Source of the DNA: Streptomyces sp. SAJ15
GTDB taxonomy: Bacteria > Actinomycetota > Actinomycetes > Streptomycetales > Streptomycetaceae
Assembly (NCBI RefSeq): GCF_007595705.1
Contig: NZ_NISY01000013.1
Span: 1 to 64,000, forward strand
DNA length: 64,000 nucleotides
Reading direction: 5' to 3'
This document shows positions 8,176-16,234 of this stretch, piece after piece. Position numbers and translations under genes: made by a program. How positions within the stretch are numbered: position 1 is the first letter of the stretch; every line of letters begins with the position of its first letter. The notes under the pieces were generated by a model. The model saw only the letters and a program-made list of their open reading frames with translations, searched no databases and was not told where the DNA came from.

Positions 8176-9273
8176 GTGAAATCCGATCGTCTGCTCTCGG
8201 TCCTGCTGCTGCTCCAGACCCGCGGCCGGGTGCCCGCCGCCGAGCTCGCCGCCCGGCTGGAGGTCTCGGTCCGCACCATCTACCGCGACGTGGAGTCGCT
8301 CTCGGCCGCCGGCGTGCCCGTCTACGCCGAGCGCGGCCGCCACGGCGGCATCGCGCTGCTGCCCGGCTTTCGCACCGACGTCACCGGGCTGACCGGCGAT
8401 GAGGCGCGGGCACTGTTCGTGCTGGCCGCGCAGGGGACGCACAGCGCGCTCGGCCTCGAAGGGGCGTTCGGCTCCGCACTGCGCAAGGTGATGGCCGCGC
8501 TCCCCGCCCCGCACCGCCCCACCGCCGAACTCACCAGCCGCCGCATCCTCGTCGACCCCGACCGCTGGCTGTCCGGACCGCCGGGACGCCCCGACCTCGA
8601 CACCCTCCACGACGCCGTCTTCGCCGACCGCCGGCTGCGCATCCGCTACCGGCACGGCGGCGAGAACCGGCCGCGCACCTACACCGTCGACCCGTACGGG
8701 CTGGTGGCCAAGGCCGGCGTCTGGTACCTGATCGCGGACCGACAGGGCACGCCGCGGCTGTTCCGCGCCGACCGGGTGGCCGAGGCGACCCTCACCGACG
8801 CGCCGGTGCGCCGCCGCGACGGGGTGGAGCTGGCCGACGCCTGGGAGGAGCTGCGGCGCCGGGTGGAGCGGCTCCCGGAGGGGATGTGGGTACGTGCCAG
8901 GGTGCGCCGCTCCCGGCTGGACATGTTCATCCGCATCATCGGCGCGGCCCGGCTCGCCGGATTGCCGCCGACCGTCCCGGCCCCGGACGGAGAGGGCACG
9001 GACGGGGAGAAGGGGATGGACGGCCCGGAGGAGGCGGGGGAGCGCACGAGGACCGAGGACGCGACGGAGGACGGCGACGCGTGGGTGCCGGTGGAGGTCT
9101 CCTGTCCCGTCCCCGTCGCCGCACGCCAACTCCTCCAGTTCGGAGCGGACGTCGAGGTGCTCGGCCCGCCCGAGGCCCGCGCGGCGGTGGCGGAGGCCGC
9201 CGCCCGGTTGGCGGAGACGTACGCCGAGGACATCCGGGCGGCGGGGGCGACCGGTCGACCGGACGACGACTGA
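8176..9273 (+). CDS. HTH-WYL transcriptional regulator (YafY/DeoR-type)
   Basis: This 365-aa regulator has an N-terminal HTH_11 domain (AAELAARLEVSVRTIYRDVESLSAAGVPV, about residues 20-50) and a central WYL domain (YTVDPYGLVAKAGVWYLIAD, RADRVAEA). A C-terminal WCX-like extension carries an acidic low-complexity insert near residues 275-305. WYL domains bind small ligands or nucleic acids. It is transcribed divergently from the MDMPI-BBE flavoprotein gene, with 152 bp between starts, so that enzyme is the most likely target. The start is a GTG at 8176. Confidence 0.88.
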   Translation: MKSDRLLSVLLLLQTRGRVPAAELAARLEVSVRTIYRDVESLSAAGVPVYAERGRHGGIALLPGFRTDVTGLTGDEARALFVLAAQGTHSALGLEGAFGSALRKVMAALPAPHRPTAELTSRRILVDPDRWLSGPPGRPDLDTLHDAVFADRRLRIRYRHGGENRPRTYTVDPYGLVAKAGVWYLIADRQGTPRLFRADRVAEATLTDAPVRRRDGVELADAWEELRRRVERLPEGMWVRARVRRSRLDMFIRIIGAARLAGLPPTVPAPDGEGTDGEKGMDGPEEAGERTRTEDATEDGDAWVPVEVSCPVPVAARQLLQFGADVEVLGPPEARAAVAEAAARLAETYAEDIRAAGATGRPDDD

Positions 9274-9295
9274 CGGCTGACGGCGCGCCGGCCGG

Positions 9296-9931
9296 TCAGG
9301 GCAGCTCGAAGCCGAGCGCGCGGGCCGCGGCCGCCGGGGTGGGCTGCGTCCAGCGCTCCTCCATGGCCCGCGCGGACGAGAGCGAGCGGGTGATGGCCCG
9401 GTCGAGATAGAGCATGCCGTCCAGGTGGTCGGTCTCGTGCTGCACGATGCGCCCGGGCCATCCGGCCAGCTCCTCGTCCAGCTCCCGGCCCAGCTCGTCC
9501 TGCCCGCGCAGCCGCACGCGCGCGTGCCGCGCGACGACCGCCTGCCAGCCGGGGACGCTCAGACACCCCTCGTAGAAGGCCGCTCGCTCAGCGTCGACCG
9601 GCTCGTAGGACGGATTGACCAGCACCCGGAAGGGCAGCGGCAGCCGTCCCCGGGCCCGGGCCACCTCCTCCTCCACCTGAGCCGGGTCCTCCACGACGGC
9701 CAGCCGCAGCGGCACCCCGATCTGCGGCGCCGCCAGCCCCACGCCGGGCGCCGCGTGCATGGCCTCCCGCATCGCGGTGATCAGCCGGTCCCACAGCCGG
9801 CCGTCCAGCTGCCCCTCGTACGGCACGGCCGGGCTCCGCAGCAGCGGGTCCCCGGCGGTGAGGATGGGCAGCGGCCGGGGGCCGGCGAGCAGGGTCTCCA
9901 CAAGCTTGGGCAGCGCGCTGATGGTGGACAT
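9296..9931 (-). CDS. def: peptide deformylase
   Basis: This 211-aa metalloenzyme removes the N-formyl group from nascent proteins. All three family motifs are present: GVGLAAPQIG (motif 1), EGCLSVP (motif 2, with the metal-ligand Cys) and QHETDHLDG (motif 3, HExxH). The N-terminal extension of about 40 residues before the core is common in actinobacterial paralogues. The ATG at 9931 gives MSTISALPK. It is head to tail with the WYL regulator gene only 22 bp away (convergent), with no terminator seen between them. The upstream stretch 9932-10152 shows no gene. Confidence 0.93.
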   Translation of the reverse strand: MSTISALPKLVETLLAGPRPLPILTAGDPLLRSPAVPYEGQLDGRLWDRLITAMREAMHAAPGVGLAAPQIGVPLRLAVVEDPAQVEEEVARARGRLPLPFRVLVNPSYEPVDAERAAFYEGCLSVPGWQAVVARHARVRLRGQDELGRELDEELAGWPGRIVQHETDHLDGMLYLDRAITRSLSSARAMEERWTQPTPAAAARALGFELP

Positions 9932-10152
9932 ACGACCAGCCTGGCAAGGGTGGTCGGGCCAGGGCAAACCGGAGTGGGACGGCGGTGCGCACACGGTCCG
10001 CGGCGGCCGGGCCGTCGGGCGTGGCGGGCCCGCCTGCCACGGCCGGTCACCCCGCCGACCTCGACGACAGGGGGTGCGGCACCGGTCGGGCGCCCGCTAC
10101 CCCACGTGTTCGCGCGCGGACACACCGCGACGAGTGCCTCCGCCCGCGCCGC

Positions 10153-11376
10153 TCAGTCCGTCCCGCCCCGGGGCTTCGGCGACGGGACCGGCGGCTTGCC
10201 GGACGGGGGCGCGGGTGCCGGCTTGGGGGCTCCGGGCTGTTCCTCGAACTCCTTCCCGGAGCCGCGGATGTTGGCGAGCACGGTCTTGCCCTGCTGGTCG
10301 ACGAGGCGGGTGACGGTCTCCTGGAGGATGCCGAAGGCCAGCGCCCAGGCCACGATCTGCGGGCTGGTGTCCAGCGCCTTGAGGCCGGGGACGAACTGGC
10401 CGCCGATGAGCAGGATGCCGATGATGGCGGACAGCGCCCCGACCGGAAGACGCAACAGCAGCAGCATCGTGGGGATCTGGTACGGAGCCCCGGTGCCCTG
10501 CATGTTCCGCAGCGAGAGCGCGCCCGCGAACGCCGCGGCGAGCGCCCCGGCGAAGGCGACCAGCAGCACGTCGCTGCCGTTCGCCTCGTGGCCGATCGGG
10601 CACTCCAGCGTGTTGCCCGGCTTCGGGGTGAAGCACATCTTGACGGCCACGCCGTTCGCGTCGACGAAGCCCCAGACGACGAACAGCGTGGTGAGCACCG
10701 ACATGACGAAGACGGACAGCATGAGGATGTTGCTGAAGCTGCGCACCCGCGCGCGCTCGATGCTCTCCGCGTGGTTGGCGGCGTCCAGGGTGCGCGCCGC
10801 CAGCTCGCGGGCGCCCGGGGTCAGCCTGCCGTTGGTGCGGCGCAGCTCGGCCCGCAGCGCGACCAGCCGCCAGTCGTCCGGCCGCAGATGCTGCTCGGCC
10901 TGGGCCAGCACGCCCGCGCTGAACCAGGCCAGCGTCCTACGGGGCGCCAGCCGCAGGAGCTGCACCTCGGCCTCGTGGATGTTGGCCAGCGCGCGGTCGG
11001 GCTGGGAGCCGGTGAACCGGGACCTCCAGTCGTGGCTCTCGACCGCGGCGCGCGCGGCCCGTAGCAGAGTGTCGATCTTGTCGGCGATCGCGGTGTCGGA
11101 GGGCGACAACCCGGCCTTCCGCATGGCGTTGACCTGCGCCTGCTGAGCCGCGAGATGGGCGCTGTACCGCTGGCACCAGGAGGACTTCCGCAGCCCGGCC
11201 ACATCGCCGTTCTCGTCGGTCGGGTGCCTGCCGGCGGGGTTGTTCCCGCCTCCGTGGCTGTTCCCGCCCGCGTGGCTGTTCCTGCCGGGTCTGTGCCCGC
11301 CGGCGGGGCCGTTCGCGTCGGTCCCGTGCCTGTCGGCGTGCTCGTCGGGCTGCTTGTCGGGGTGCTTGTCGGCCAT
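10153..11376 (-). CDS. multi-pass membrane protein of unknown function
   Basis: This 407-aa protein has a histidine/asparagine/glycine-rich low-complexity N-terminus (residues 1-60, with repeats such as NSHAGGNSHGGGNN) and a cytosolic helical segment (about 65-215). Three or four transmembrane helices follow: ILMLSVFVMSVLTTLFVVWG, LLVAFAGALAAAFAGALSL, LPVGALSAIIGILLIGG and a weaker one near IVAWALAFGI. The tail is proline-rich. I recognise no named family. The ATG at 11376 has GGAGGG upstream. The His-rich head could bind metal, but this is inference only. Confidence 0.75.
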   Translation of the reverse strand: MADKHPDKQPDEHADRHGTDANGPAGGHRPGRNSHAGGNSHGGGNNPAGRHPTDENGDVAGLRKSSWCQRYSAHLAAQQAQVNAMRKAGLSPSDTAIADKIDTLLRAARAAVESHDWRSRFTGSQPDRALANIHEAEVQLLRLAPRRTLAWFSAGVLAQAEQHLRPDDWRLVALRAELRRTNGRLTPGARELAARTLDAANHAESIERARVRSFSNILMLSVFVMSVLTTLFVVWGFVDANGVAVKMCFTPKPGNTLECPIGHEANGSDVLLVAFAGALAAAFAGALSLRNMQGTGAPYQIPTMLLLLRLPVGALSAIIGILLIGGQFVPGLKALDTSPQIVAWALAFGILQETVTRLVDQQGKTVLANIRGSGKEFEEQPGAPKPAPAPPSGKPPVPSPKPRGGTD

Positions 11377-11452
11377 AGGACGACGCCCTCCGCTGAACGG
11401 GTCCGCGTAGGTGCCCCATCACCCATTAGATCACCGGACCGCCGAGATCACC

Positions 11453-12778
11453 TCACCACGCGGCCCGCAGGATGCGCTCGGCGACCCGCACCGAGTCGAC
11501 CAGCGGATGCAGCGCCAGCGCGCGCAGCGCCGCCGCCCGTTCACCGCTCTCAGCGGCCTCCATCGTGCAGCGCTCCACCGCCTTGAGGGAGAGCATCAGC
11601 CCGAGCTGGTCGGGCGCGACCGCCCCGGCCGCCAGCGGGCGTGGGCCGCCGGCGTCGACCAGGCAGGGCACCTCCACCACGGCGTCCTCGTCCAGCCCCG
11701 GCACCGCGGAGCGGTTGCGCACGTTCAGGATCAGCGTGGCGCGCTCGTCGCGCGCGATGGCGCGCATCAGCGCCAGCGCCACCCGGTCGTAGCCGCCGCC
11801 CTCCAGGTCGCAGGAGTCGCGCTCCCAGCCGCCGCTGGCCTCCCGGCTCGCCGCCAGATAGGTCACCTCGCGCTCCAGCCGGGTGCGCTCCCACAGCGCC
11901 AGCGCCTCCCGCGGACGGTCGGCCGCCTCGGCGTAGAAGCCGGCCTGCTGCTCGCGGAGGAACTCCCCGCGGGTGGCGGCCGCTTCGCGGATCGAGGCCA
12001 CCGCCTCCCGGTTGAAGTAGTAGTAGTGCAGATACTCGTTGGGCAGCGCGCCCAGGGTCCGCGTCCAGTCGGCGCCGAACAGCCGGCCCTCCTCGAAGGA
12101 CTCCAGCGCGAACGGGTCGGCGAGCAGCTCCGGCAGCCGGTCCCGGCCGTCGACCAGCATCCGGCGCAGCCAGCCGAGGTGGTTGAGGCCGACGTAGTCG
12201 AAGCTCACCCGGTCCGGGTCCGCCCCCAGGGCGCGGGCCGCGCGCCGGCACAGCCCCACCGGGGAGTCGCAGATGCCGATCACCCGGTCGCCGAGCACCC
12301 GTTGCATGGCCTCGGTGACCATGCCCGCGGGGTTGGTGAAGTTGATGACCCAGGCGTCCGGGGCGAGCGCGGCCACCCGCTCGGCGATCCGCACCGCCTC
12401 CGGCAGCGTCCGCAGTCCGTAGAGCACGCCGCCGGCGCCGACCGTCTCCTGGCCCAGCACCCCCTCGGCGAGCGGGATCCGCTCGTCGCGGGTCCGCCCC
12501 TCCAGGCCGCCGACGCGGATGGCGGAGAAGACGAAGTCGGCGCCGCGCAGCGCCTCGTCGAGGTCGGTGGTGGCGCGCACCGAGGGCGCGGCGGACCCGC
12601 CCGCCGGGTGGTCGGCCGTCTGCCGGGCGAGGACCGCGCCGATGGCGTCCAGTCGCCGTGGGTCGGTGTCGTACAGCACCAGTTCGGTGCGGTGGCCGCC
12701 CTCGCTCGCGTCCCCCAGCAGGGCCCGGTGCACCAGCGGCACCCGGAACCCGCCCCCGCCCAGCACGGTCAGCCTCAT
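11453..12778 (-). CDS. GH4 family 6-phospho-beta-glucosidase / NAD-dependent glycosidase
   Basis: This 441-aa GH4 enzyme uses NAD+ and a divalent metal in an oxidation-elimination mechanism to hydrolyse (phospho)glycosides. Visible signatures are the nucleotide-binding start VLGGGGFRVP, ETVGAGGVLYGLRT, VINFTNPAGMVTEA, CDSPVGLCRR (Cys metal ligand) and DYVGLNHLGW (His metal ligand). GGAGGG precedes the ATG at 12778. It diverges from the sugar ABC importer operon at 12993, so the two probably form a disaccharide uptake and cleavage unit. No PTS is present, which makes an unphosphorylated substrate possible. Confidence 0.9.
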   Translation of the reverse strand: MRLTVLGGGGFRVPLVHRALLGDASEGGHRTELVLYDTDPRRLDAIGAVLARQTADHPAGGSAAPSVRATTDLDEALRGADFVFSAIRVGGLEGRTRDERIPLAEGVLGQETVGAGGVLYGLRTLPEAVRIAERVAALAPDAWVINFTNPAGMVTEAMQRVLGDRVIGICDSPVGLCRRAARALGADPDRVSFDYVGLNHLGWLRRMLVDGRDRLPELLADPFALESFEEGRLFGADWTRTLGALPNEYLHYYYFNREAVASIREAAATRGEFLREQQAGFYAEAADRPREALALWERTRLEREVTYLAASREASGGWERDSCDLEGGGYDRVALALMRAIARDERATLILNVRNRSAVPGLDEDAVVEVPCLVDAGGPRPLAAGAVAPDQLGLMLSLKAVERCTMEAAESGERAAALRALALHPLVDSVRVAERILRAAW

Positions 12779-12992
12779 CCGGCCACTCCCTCCACATCGA
12801 CCTCACGGACCGCGGCGAGCCTGGCCGGATCCGCTCTCTTGACTGCCTCTTGCCGTCTCCTGCTGCCGATCAGTGTGCCAAGGAAGCGGCGGACTGCCCC
12901 TTGCCCCGCGCCACGAGGGAGGTGCAGGGTGACCCGCACCCGCGGCGACGGCGAAGGGCGGGCCGGGGGAGACCCGTGGAGAGGGGAGACGG
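12779..12992. promoter_or_regulatory. divergent promoter region between GH4 gene and sugar ABC operon
   Basis: A 214-bp intergenic region without an ORF. A TTGACT hexamer at about 12839-12844 is the clearest -35-like element in the plus direction. GGAGAG-type ribosome-binding sites sit at both ends. No clear operator palindrome was seen. Confidence 0.4.
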
Positions 12993-14390
12993 ATGGGGCG
13001 GCGCAGACGGGAGCGGAGCAGGGCCCTGCCGGCCGCGTTAGCCGCCGGCGTGCTGGTGCTGGCGGCGGCCTGTGTGCCGGGCACCGACGGCTCGGCGGCG
13101 GACCGGCCGGGTACCGGCGTCGGCACCGCCGTGCCCGACCCGGCCAAGGCCGGCAAGGTCACGCTGACGGTCTGGGACCAGGAGGTCCAGGGCGGTCAGA
13201 ACGACGAACTGGAGCAGTTGAACCGGGAGTTCCAGAGGAAGTACCCGAAGGTGACCGTCAAGCGGGTGGCGCGCGGATTCACCGATCTGAAGGCCACCCT
13301 GAAGCTCGCCCTCTCCGGCAACAACCCGCCCGACGTCGTCCAGGCCAACCAGGGCTACCCGGACATGGTGGCCTTCGTGCGGGCCGGGCTGCTGGCCCCG
13401 CTGGACGACTACGCGGGGATCTACGAGTGGAACACCCGCTATCCGACCGCCCTGCTCAACCTCAACCGGGTCTCCGCGGACGGCCGCCGCTTCGGCACCG
13501 GCCGCCTCTACGGCATCTCCCAGACCGGCGAGTACATCGGCCTCTACTACAACAAGGACGTGCTGACGAAGGCCGGGCTGCGGCCGCCGACCACCTGGGA
13601 GGAGTTCACCGACGGGCTGGCGCGGCTCAAGGCGGCCGGCGAACTGCCCGTCCAGTTCGGCAACCTCGACAAGTACCCGGCGATCCACACCTTCGGCGTG
13701 CTCCACGGCCGGCTCGGCGCGGACCGCGCCCGGGCCACCGTGTTCGGCCGTGGCGACGGCTTCGACACCGCCGCCACCCGGGAGGCGGCCGCCACCCTCG
13801 CCCACTGGGTCGACCGCGGCTATCTGCCGGCGGGCGCCAACGGTCTGGGGTACGACGACGCGGCCAAGAAGTTCGCCGCCGGCTCCGGCGGCTATCTGAT
13901 CACCGGCACCTGGCAGCTGGCCGAGCTGAAGCGGGCCATGGGCGACCGGCTGGGCTTCATGCCGCCGCCCCCGACCACCGTCGGCGGCGCCTCGGTCACC
14001 ACCGGCGGTCAGGGCCTGGCCTGGTCCATCGCCGCACGCTCCCGCCACCGCGAGGTGGCCGCCGCCTATCTGGACTTCCTCACCAGCCCGCACGCCGCCG
14101 ACGTGATGACCCGGCACGGCGTGCTGCCCGTGGTGCCCGGGCCCGCGGCGCGCCGGGCCGGGCCGGGCACGGTCGACGGCCAGCTGGTCGCCGGCTGGGA
14201 ACGGCTGAGCGCGGCCGACGGACTCGTCCCGTACCTCGACTACGCCACTCCGACCTTCTACGACACGCTCTCGGAGTCCCTCCAGGGCGTCCTCGCGGGG
14301 AACCTCTCCCCGCGCCGGTTCGCCGCCACCCTGCAACGCGACTACGGCGCCTTCCTCAGGGAGCGGCGGACCCGGGCGGCGGGCCGGTGA
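12993..14390 (+). CDS. sugar ABC transporter substrate-binding lipoprotein
   Basis: This 465-aa family-1 extracellular solute-binding protein (MalE/UgpB-like) has a lipoprotein signal peptide with lipobox LAAAC near residue 27. Typical features follow: VTLTVWDQEVQGGQ, NNPPDVVQANQGYPDMVAFV, YGISQTGEYIGLYYNKDVL and a C-terminal domain with SLQGVLAGNLSP. It captures a sugar outside the membrane and delivers it to the two permeases encoded downstream with 4-bp overlaps. GGGAGACGG precedes the ATG. Codon 16 (13038-13040), inside the signal peptide, is TTA, so expression may depend on bldA tRNA. Confidence 0.93.
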   Translation: MGRRRRERSRALPAALAAGVLVLAAACVPGTDGSAADRPGTGVGTAVPDPAKAGKVTLTVWDQEVQGGQNDELEQLNREFQRKYPKVTVKRVARGFTDLKATLKLALSGNNPPDVVQANQGYPDMVAFVRAGLLAPLDDYAGIYEWNTRYPTALLNLNRVSADGRRFGTGRLYGISQTGEYIGLYYNKDVLTKAGLRPPTTWEEFTDGLARLKAAGELPVQFGNLDKYPAIHTFGVLHGRLGADRARATVFGRGDGFDTAATREAAATLAHWVDRGYLPAGANGLGYDDAAKKFAAGSGGYLITGTWQLAELKRAMGDRLGFMPPPPTTVGGASVTTGGQGLAWSIAARSRHREVAAAYLDFLTSPHAADVMTRHGVLPVVPGPAARRAGPGTVDGQLVAGWERLSAADGLVPYLDYATPTFYDTLSESLQGVLAGNLSPRRFAATLQRDYGAFLRERRTRAAGR

Positions 14391-15295
14391 GCCGCCCACC
14401 CCGCCGGCGGGCCGGCCGGGGGCGGGCGCCCGGCGAGCCGCGCGCCGTCGGCTACCTCTACGTCCTCCCGGCCCTCGCCCTCTACGCGGCCTTCCTGCTC
14501 TACCCCTTCGGCCAGGCGGTCTGGCTCTCCTTCCTGCACTGGGACGGGCTGACCCGCGCCACCCCGGCCGGCCTCGACAACTACCGCGCTCTGTTCACCG
14601 ACCCCGAACTGCGCGCGCCCTTCGCCCACGCGCTGCTGCTCCTGCTCTTCTCCTCGGCGCTGCCGGTGTTCCTCGGGCTGCTGCTGGCCGCCGCGCTGTC
14701 CCGGAACCGGGTGCGCGGCACCACCTTCTTCCGCACCGTGCTGTTCCTGCCCCAGGTGTTGGCGCTGACCGTGGTCGGCGTCGCCTGGCGCTCCATCCTC
14801 GCCCCCGACGGCCTGCTCAACGACACGCTGCGGGTGCTCGGCCTGGGGCGGCTGGCCCGGCCCTGGCTGGGCGACTACGACTGGGCGCTGCCCGCCGTCG
14901 GCATCGTCGGCACCTGGGTCGGCACCGGGCTGTGCCTGGTGCTCTTCCTCGCCGGGGCGCAGCGCATCCCGCGCGAGCTATACGAGGCGGCGCGGCTGGA
15001 CGGCGCCGGGCCGCTGCGCGAGTTCCGCGCCGTGACCCTGCCCGGGCTGCGGCCGCAGCTGGCGGTCGCGCTCACCCTGACCATCGCGGCGGGGCTGCGC
15101 AACTTCGACCTCATCTACATCACCACCGGCGGCGGGCCGGGCGACGCCACCTCCGTGCCGGCCTACGAGGTCTACCACCGGGCCTTCGAGACCAACCAGG
15201 TGGGCTCCGCCGCCGCGGTCGGGGTGGCCCTCACCGTCCTGATCTTCGCGCTGACCGCCACCGTCGCCCGGCTGGCCGAGGGGCGGCACCCATGA
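14387..15295 (+). CDS. sugar ABC transporter permease (MalF/UgpA type)
   Basis: A 302-aa six-helix membrane permease starting at GTG 14387, whose GTGA overlaps the binding-protein stop. The first helix is VGYLYVLPALALYAAFLLYP. The EAA loop for docking to the ATPase reads ELYEAARLDGAGPLREFRAV. An N-terminal arginine-rich stretch of about 20 residues precedes the membrane domain. No ATPase is encoded here; in Streptomyces such importers commonly share the MsiK ATPase encoded elsewhere. Confidence 0.93.
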   Translation: MSRPPRRRAGRGRAPGEPRAVGYLYVLPALALYAAFLLYPFGQAVWLSFLHWDGLTRATPAGLDNYRALFTDPELRAPFAHALLLLLFSSALPVFLGLLLAAALSRNRVRGTTFFRTVLFLPQVLALTVVGVAWRSILAPDGLLNDTLRVLGLGRLARPWLGDYDWALPAVGIVGTWVGTGLCLVLFLAGAQRIPRELYEAARLDGAGPLREFRAVTLPGLRPQLAVALTLTIAAGLRNFDLIYITTGGGPGDATSVPAYEVYHRAFETNQVGSAAAVGVALTVLIFALTATVARLAEGRHP

Positions 15296-16170
15296 GCCCC
15301 CGAGAGCGCGGCCGCGCCGCCCCGACCGCCGCCCACGGCGGCGGGGTGACCTCCCGGTTCGAGCGCGGCGTCACCTACGCCGTGCTGGGCGTCTTCACCG
15401 CCCTCGCGCTCACCCCGGTCGTCGGCGTCCTCACCACCGCCCTGGGCCCGCCCGACTCCCTCGACACCGGCTTCTCGCTGCCGACGGACGGGCCGCACTG
15501 GGAGAACTTCGCCGACGCCTGGAGCCGCGGCCGCTTCGGCACCTACCTGGGGAACTCCGCCCTGGTGGCGGTGGCGGTGGTGCTGCTCAGCACCGCGCTG
15601 GCGGTGCCCGCCGGCTACGCCTTCGGAGTGCTGCGCTTCCCCGGCTCCACGGCGCTGTTCTACCTCTTCGTGATCGGGCTGACCCTGCCGCAGGAGGCAC
15701 TGGTCGTCCCCCTCTACTTCGATCTGCGGCACCTCGGGCTGACCGACGGCTACGCGGCGCTGATCCTGCCGCAGACCGCCCAGTCGCTGGCCTTCGGCGT
15801 CTTCTGGATGCGCGGCTACTTCCGAAGCGGCGCCCTCCCGGTGATCGAGGCGGCGCGGGTGGACGGCGCGGGGAGCTGGACCACGCTGTGGCGGATCCTG
15901 GTCCCGATGTCCCGCCCGGCCGTCTCCACCCTGGTGGTGCTCACCTTCATGTGGACCTGGAACGAGTTCCTGATGGCCCTGGTGATGGTGAGCGACGAGG
16001 CGCACCGCACGGTCCCGCTCGGCCTCGCCTTCTTCCGGGGGCAGCACGCCTCGGACGCCGCCCCGCTGGCCGCCGCCGCGGTGCTGATCGCCCTGCCGGT
16101 GGTGGTGGTCTACGTGCTGCTCCAGCGCCGCCTCATCGCCGGGGTGCTGGGCGGGGCCGTCAAGGAGTGA
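15292..16170 (+). CDS. sugar ABC transporter permease (MalG/UgpE type)
   Basis: A 292-aa inner-membrane permease, second partner of the importer, beginning at an ATGA overlap with the upstream permease. Features are six predicted helices and the EAA motif EAARVDGAGSWTTLWRILVP. MWTWNEFLMALVMVSD is typical of MalG-type subunits, as is the C-terminal RRLIAGVLGGAVKE tail. The operon ends here; the next gene starts 64 bp later on the same strand. Confidence 0.93.
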   Translation: MSPRERGRAAPTAAHGGGVTSRFERGVTYAVLGVFTALALTPVVGVLTTALGPPDSLDTGFSLPTDGPHWENFADAWSRGRFGTYLGNSALVAVAVVLLSTALAVPAGYAFGVLRFPGSTALFYLFVIGLTLPQEALVVPLYFDLRHLGLTDGYAALILPQTAQSLAFGVFWMRGYFRSGALPVIEAARVDGAGSWTTLWRILVPMSRPAVSTLVVLTFMWTWNEFLMALVMVSDEAHRTVPLGLAFFRGQHASDAAPLAAAAVLIALPVVVVYVLLQRRLIAGVLGGAVKE

Positions 16171-16234
16171 CCGCACGGTCGGGGTGGGCCACCGCCGTGT
16201 CGAAAAAACCGACGAATGGTGGCAGAGTGGCGCT

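Noticed and set aside
11411..15295. A 1294-codon plus-strand open frame running through the GH4, promoter and binding-protein regions into the permease
   Set aside because: Only its last 302 codons (from GTG 14387) are real. The rest is antisense to GH4 or out of frame with the binding protein and has low-complexity Arg/Pro/Gly composition, an artefact of very high GC.
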